A DNA stretch of 64,000 nucleotides from Sycon ciliatum (taxonomy: Eukaryota > Porifera > Calcarea > Leucosolenida > Sycettidae): the NCBI RefSeq assembly GCF_964019385.1, contig NC_088646.1, positions 12,524,734 to 12,588,733 of the forward strand, given 5' to 3'. The notes under the pieces are model-generated. The model ran no database searches. It was not told the origin of the DNA and was given only the letters and a program-made list of their open reading frames with translations. Shown one piece after another: positions 36,301-44,000 of this stretch (position 1 is its first letter; each line of letters starts with the position of its first letter). A program made the position numbers and the translations under genes.

Positions 36301-39300
36301 CATAGTCAGGTGCATGCACATGCACGTCCACCCACCAAGAGCAGAGAACCGGCTGTTTAGACGCTCCACTTCGGCCTCCAATGACTTGTTCCCTTCGACG
36401 AGCAGCCGCTTTTCATTCTTCACTTCCTGTATTCCCATAGAGCACAAAACATGCATAGTAGTGGAAGAACCAAACACAGAACAAGATGACGTGATGTTCT
36501 TGAGGGCAAAGAATGAGCTCATTCATTTCGGCCGACTACAATGGACAGCAGCCACAGAACACTATGGGTAGGATCATGCGGACTATTGTTCTCAGGGAGT
36601 GGGCTGTGTACACAGTAGTGGGTACATCACCGGCACAAGAGTGACTGAGCGTGCAGCTGCATCCACACAGGCGCGTAGCCGGCAGTGTTTCCAGAATCAA
36701 TCACTGCAATGAAGTACTAATCACTGCAATGAAGTACTAATCACTGCAATGAAGTACTAATCACTGCAATGAAGTACTAATCACTGCAATGAAGTACTAA
36801 TCACTCACATGGAGTAATAAAGTAGTACGTCAAGTGGGCATCAGTCCGAAAAACCTTCATGCTGAGATGCCGTGGAGCAGAGCTACTCGTATGCCAATAT
36901 GCCTGTGCCATAACCTGAGATTTTGCATCAGACCCTCAGCAGCAAAAAGGGTTTTCAGCCCAATGACAACATAATTATGCTGTGTCTGGTGCCGTAGACA
37001 AAAAGAAAGCTGAATAGCGTACCTTGATCAGCTTGGTGACATGCTCCATGTCTTCCTGCTTTCTCCGCAGCTTGCTGTTGTCAGTCTCCAACTGATCAAT
37101 GCGCCTAGCTTTCAGACGCAGCGAGTCCAGTTCATCATGATGATCCCGGGACCACTGGACTTCTTCCATCATTCTTTGTTTCTGAGCATTGGCACAATCG
37201 CCAGTCAACATGTTCATTAGAATCATTGCAGTACACAATAGTACGGAACACGATAAACGAAAATATACCAGACGGTAATACGCGTATGTACTTCTAAACA
37301 AGATGGGTGATTTCAACTCATATTTTCCCCACAAATTAGGCTATCCAACATGAAGCAAAGAAGAAATCAATTTTTTTGCTGGCTCCTCGATCACCATAGC
37401 TAATGTCCTGGAGACCAGCAGTTACAAAGCGACAGACTCACCTCTTGTTGAACTTTGGTGATCTTCTCCTGTAGCATGATGATCTCTTTATGGGACTCCG
37501 TCAGTGATAAACTCTTCAGATCCCTGTGTTTGCATCGGAACAACCCAACAAAAACTGATGTGATCAACACAATGCTTGTATCACAGAGATTACTAACACT
37601 GTCTGCAATGTATGTGCGTTGCTGAATTCACTCCATGTATCAACTATCAAGGTGGTACTTGCACTGGCAAGTGCTTATTCTATAAGTTAGTGCCCTATTG
37701 CAGCAACATACCAACCTGTCCACCTTGCCATAACTTATTCCAGCAGACTTAACCAGGCATCACTATAACTAAGTATAAGACATCCGCAGCTTACGTCTGT
37801 TAATCCAGCAGACATTACCATGCGGCATTCCTATAAGACATCCGCAGCTTACATCTGTTAATCCAGCAGACATTACCATGCGGCATTCCTATAAGACATC
37901 CGCAGCTTACATCTGGTCCGTAACATCCCGGAGTTTTGTTCTGAGCTCCGCTACTTCGGTTTGACTAGCGATGAGGCCTACAGCGGTCGCATCGCTAATC
38001 AAGCTGGTGCGGGACACAGTTCCTCCAAGGGGACTGGACGGTGGACGGCCATTGGTCTCCTAAACACGCAAGGAAATGATGCAGACAAAGTGTAGAGGCC
38101 AATATGAGACCGGTTGTGATTAAAACGTACCGAAAGGAATTGTAACAGGTGTATTTATACTAGACATCCATACAGTATGATACACTCTACTCACTATTCG
38201 AAGTTCCCGCTGCTTCACCATAGTGATGAGAATCTCGTATAGAAGAGCGCATACTCCAGTTTTTCTTCTCTCTTGTCTACTCTTTGTCGTTCCCTTTCTC
38301 TAAGTTTAAGTCTTCTACTTCTTCCATATTCAATACTTCTGAAACTATGGAACCTGTGTTGTACAAGTGTGAGGGGACTGCGTATTTAGCCGGGAGCTAA
38401 CACTGGACCTCTGAGACTGCATACAGTTGAACATCGATTATCCGCACATCGACTATCCGACCATTCGATTATCCGTAACAGTTTTTTTGGGCGCACGTGC
38501 CGTAGAGTACGCACTGTGCATGTAGTAAGCCATTCAAAAAATACGAAAATTTTGAAAAGAAAAAAGTAAAAAGGTCGTGCGGCTAGTAATAACCACTGAA
38601 AGTGTGTGAGTGACAGTTTTTTCTTATCCAGAACATTTGCCTTATCTGAACACCGCCTGACAGTTGTCTGCCCAGAGGTGGTCGGATAATCGATGTTCAA
38701 CTGTACTAATATCCATGTGTTAATAATATAATATTCGCGGTGTAGTGTAGTGAAATGTAGAATTGGCGAGAGAGTGTGCATGAGCCTTCATCTCTAGCAC
38801 TGTTGCGATAACGAACACAACAATTCCTTTCTGAACGTCCGATACGAGTCAACACAACCTCTGCTACTTAATTCCGAATTGACGATTTAGGAGAACTTCG
38901 TAAAACTACACTCCACATTTTCTAACAGAAACAAGATACAACTGGGTTGAAACAGATCCACTGATATTGACCTTCTCATCAGTGCAGGTTATTCATCATT
39001 CTGCATTGCTCCAATCCTACATGACAAGGGACATGCTTCATTGAAGGATGACAAACTCTGAGATAGCCCACGGTACATACCAACAGTTCACGGCGAAAGT
39101 GGTTCTTCTCTTGTGCAGCCTCGCTGAATGACTGTAGGAAGTGTTTAGGAGGACACAGGAGAGAACAAAGCATTCTTCAATATCCATAGCAACATAAGCG
39201 AGCAGGAATGTACAAGTCATCGACCACCTAGTACGAAAAAATTTGGCACAGATTGACTAGCCATGCCGCGGATGGTGGAAGTTCCCTGCATATCTCATAC

Positions 39301-40959
39301 AATACAGGCATTGCATTATAGATAATTCATAGTTGGGTCAATGGCCGAGGTACTTACCGCGTAGTAGTTATCTCTTTCTCTGGTCACGCGTTTTAGTCGG
39401 ATGTATGCATTCTGGCATTCCGCTTCCAGATCCCTGCACATCAGCAAGTAATACATGTACCACAGCAACATGGGATAGTGAAGAATTGTGCAGTGGTATC
39501 GAAACTATGGAGACACGTCGACATTGGAACTGAAGCGCTACAGGGTTATCTTGAAACGGTTGACACGCACAGCTCAAGACAAACTGCCTTAATTCAGCTA
39601 ACCTTTGCAGCAAGACTTACTTCTTCTGTAACGTGGATAGACCTTCAAAGTCCATGGAGTACACGTTGTCTGCGTTGTGCGTGATCTGACACAACAGGGG
39701 ACAAGACACAGTGCAAGAGAATGCTCAATATACTAACGTGGTGAGTACCAGCCTACAGACTTTGGCATGAGCGTATACAAGTACTTCCTTCTTTGGTCAG
39801 AATTTCAAACAGAAAACTGGGATGCACAAACCCCAGCGCAGCAACAAACTGACAATGGGATAGGACACAGTGGCATAGGGATATCCACCAATAGCACAAA
39901 CTCCTGCACCAGTACCTGCAAACTCCTGCACCAGTACCTGCAAACTCCTGCACCAGTACCTGCGCAAGGGAGAGCTGCCGGCATTGTATCACTTCACACA
40001 CACACACACACACCCTCATAGCATAGTCCAAGCACAAGCCGTACAACTACAAGCACCACTTACCTCTTGAATGAGGACCACAAGACTGCTTTGAAGATTG
40101 CTGTCCATCTTCTTGATATTTTCTATAAGTTTTTCTTTGGCCTCGCACTGGAGGAAACAACAGGATTTTTAGAACCACAAAGGAGACAATATGCACAACG
40201 TCTGGAGATACATAGTAAAAAAAAACCGTTTCAGTGCTGGATTACAGATCCAATCAGGCTGAGCAGCTTGAACAACTCACTGCACCTAAGTGCAAAGCTG
40301 TGTACACGTATACATACGCCCGTGCACGAACACACATAGGAGATGAGCAACAAACTTGAAGTTTCCTGCACAACGCCATCATCAGCCAGCTGCTGTTCTA
40401 AAGTGCGTAGAACTTCAAGTTCCAGTCAATCATTTACCCGTCTCCTGTGTTTATGTAGACTGTAACATGAAAATGGGGCGAGAATGCAGTAGAGATATCA
40501 AAGTTCCGTCTGGCTACCAAGACATTCCAGCATGTATCCAGTGATGCCAGACTCTCTCCAACGTACCTGCACGCCACAACCCAGCATGAGCAGGAGAATT
40601 TTCTCCAATTGATCCAAGCTGTAGTCTACAGTAGAGAAGACACAGAATAACAGTTCCAGCACCGCTGTCAAAGGCGTCCCGGACGCACAGCTGCCGGGGT
40701 CGTAACTATACCGACTAACTACAGTACCTCCAGTATACCTGAAACTCGCACTAAAATGTTCTTAGATGTACAAGTAGTGTCACCTGCAGCACTGCAGTTT
40801 GTATGATGCTTACCAGATTCTGGCTCATAGGCTATGGCCATGATGTCCGGAAGCTGCATAACTATGAGCTGTTGCAGATAATTCTATGCACATACCAGGA
40901 ACACACACAGGAAACACACGGCGGTTAACATAGTCAGTCCTTTCGTCAGTCAGCTTAAG

Positions 40960-41038
<79 letters not shown>

Positions 41039-44000
41039 CTTACCGGAAGTCATCACTGACAAATTTGGAGAAAAAAGTCTCTCTGATATCAAATCGCTGT
41101 TTGATGGCTGGTGTTGTGTCGTATTCCTGTCAATAGCTATACAATCAACCTCAGATATAATGACAACAGACCAATAACAACACTTTCTTCAGAGGGAGGA
41201 ACCATTGGAATACATCTGCATACTTTCAACCTACTTCAACCCCACAACTTACGACACCTCTCAAAATAACAACAATTTCCTGGAGCCCGATTGAGGGTCG
41301 CTATTCGCAACATTGACTGTACATGGTGTTGCAATTCTTACCTCAAAAAAGTGCCGAATGGACTGCATCAAAATGGTGAGGTTTTGAGCACGAAGGTTCG
41401 CATCACCATTAATCTCCGTGTTGACCATGCTTGTAGAACTGTCCGGGTATCTATAGAAGAGAGCATCGGAATGTATAATCATAGCACCATATTCAGCTAG
41501 GAAAACAGACATTATAGTTTAGGTACCTGCGCACCTAATAATCAGGGTTCTAGCAAAAGGTGGGTAGGGGGCGCAGCCGCCCCCTCCCCCCCCCCCCCCC
41601 CACACACTCATTTTCCGATTTTTGTGTTTTTTCATGCCATTCAACGAGAACGCAGTCAATAGTCAGTACTAGAGATAAAGGCACATTTGTCTGGGATGAA
41701 GTTAGGTGTTCAGCCCGTACGTTGCATTTCGCATTGCAAGACAGTTATTTAGAAAATGGAAAAATGAGTTACGGGATAACTGTTTTCCCTGCCCCCCCCC
41801 CCCCCCCCCCTACTATTTTGACCCGGCCAGACTGACCCTGTAATATTTATAATGTCACCCGCAATTCTAGAGATAATGTGAGTCTTTTCAGGATACCGAA
41901 AGTGATCCCACACATTGGTCAACAGGCCAAGGAGCTGAGCGAGACACAGCGGTATGCCTGCGGCTTTGTTTGACCAACTCAATGTGGACTGGGTGCCAAC
42001 TTCGGATTTAGGGCGCAGTATTTCGAGTAGCACGTCTGCTATCAGTTCTGGGACTCACGCTCGCCGAGTTGCAGGGTCTGCCAGATTTGCTGCTGCAGCA
42101 AGCATTGTGACCTCCCCTACTGGGCAAGGAGTCATGTCCAGTAGCGGTACCGGCAGCAACGCGGTAGCGTCGTCAATCAGTGGGGTATTTCTGAGCTGCC
42201 ATTCCCTGGAAATATGCAGCGGAGGAGTTTGAAGATGCACAGCGGCCATGTGACTGGTGGTGGTGAGGCTGCGCTTGAAGTTTGTGACATGGACATTGGG
42301 TCAGGCGCTGAAACGGTGGGCGTGGGAGGTGCGGAACCTGATCAAGCAAGTGATGTACTGCAGCAGGCAGCACGTGATGTTGCAACCCGAACTGGTGTTA
42401 CCTACAGTGCAGAGGACAGTGGCAGCTTCCTGGTGACAAACCGGGTACACTCCACTCTGGTGAGTGCACAGCAATCTTTGTTGCAATGCCAATTTTAACA
42501 CTGAAGAGTTCCTGAAGAATAGTGATGATGTACTTTTCTACACCGGCCTGCCATCTCCGAAAATCCTTCAGCATGCGTTTGATCACATCTCAAGAGGAGT
42601 TCCCGGCACATACCACGTGTGTCTCTCTATTTCAAGAGTTCATGACCGCTGTCATCAAGCTGCATTTTGACGTGCCGCTGCATAACCTGGCCTTCACACA
42701 CTAGGAGTACAGGGCATCGGCAATCCGCTTGCAGCACCTTGTGTGCATCTCAGGGAACAGTATCATTTCTTCCTCATCCACGGGGTGGCAGGGCAAGCGA
42801 CGGGCGCCTCACCGAACAGTCAGCGTTTTTAGACCATCCGTTACCAGGCGACGTTGTACTCGCCAAGAGAGGCTTTGATATTGACGAAGCCATTGCCAGC
42901 ACAGGTGCCCAGCTTCGTATACCAGCATTCACGAGGAATAAATCTCAACTTTCAGCAGCTGCTGTTCATGACACTCGCACCATTGAAAATGTCCATACCC
43001 ACGTGGAGCGCGTCATTGGGTAGCTCGACAGAAATATAAGATTCTGGGCGGCACACTTCCGAGAAAACTGGTGCAGCCGAGAAGCCTTTGATCTATGACA
43101 TTCTCCCAGTCTGCGGAGCTCTAACCGAGGGCCGGATTCTCAATCAAACAAGAGCAAGAAATAGTGCCAAAAAGCCACCCGCTTCACTCTTCTTTGATGT
43201 TCTTGCTGTGCTGCCTGTGCAGCAACATGGCCGCCCACCTTGGATTACGTCATGGTACTCAGGTCTGCGGCCGCTTTGGCGAGACGTGCAACCACTCTAT
43301 ACATAATGTGTGAGGTGAAAATGGGTTTCCCTTTTCTTTGCCACACGCTTACCGCTAGACACTGCATCTGCCACCCTGGCACACTTAGGCATGGTAGTGG
43401 CCTGGTACAAGCAAAACTACCTAAGCTGGTTGTGTTTCGCAACACATTTATATAGCCAATTGGTAACACGGGTGTACGAACTTTAATTTACTACTTACTT
43501 TGTCACCATGTAAACATTAACACAATCTTCTAGAACACCCAACCAAACACATGTTGCGATCGTGTTCACTGCATAGCACAGTGGTTGGGAGTCGCAGCAC
43601 TCGGGCCGCTCAGCCACGGGGCTGTCATATTACCGAGGTCAGATTGCCAACGCAGCCCCGCTGCAACTGTACCTTAACAATGTAGGAATTGCTATGTTTG
43701 TATGGTTTAAAGCTGTTTAACCCGCCCTATTCTCACAGCTTGGTAAGCTATTTACACCACATCCATGCATGTAGAAACTTAGTGTGCATCATGCCACCGA
43801 CGAGTATCCTTGATACTCCATTACTGGTCGAAAAACTGGTAATGGACGTTCCAAATGTATCCTGAGGACTGCAAAAAAAAACAATATCTTGAAAATCTCT
43901 TGACGGAAAGTGCAACCCTACCAGGTCATTGTACTCTGTGTACAATGCCAAGGGCGCCAAATCATACTCATAGAGTCGTAGCCTTACTCAGACACTGAAC

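Noticed and set aside
43570..43680. tRNA-like stretch (AGCACAGTGGTTGG)
   Set aside because: The A box looks fair, but the B-box position reads GGTCAGATTGCC, too far from consensus.
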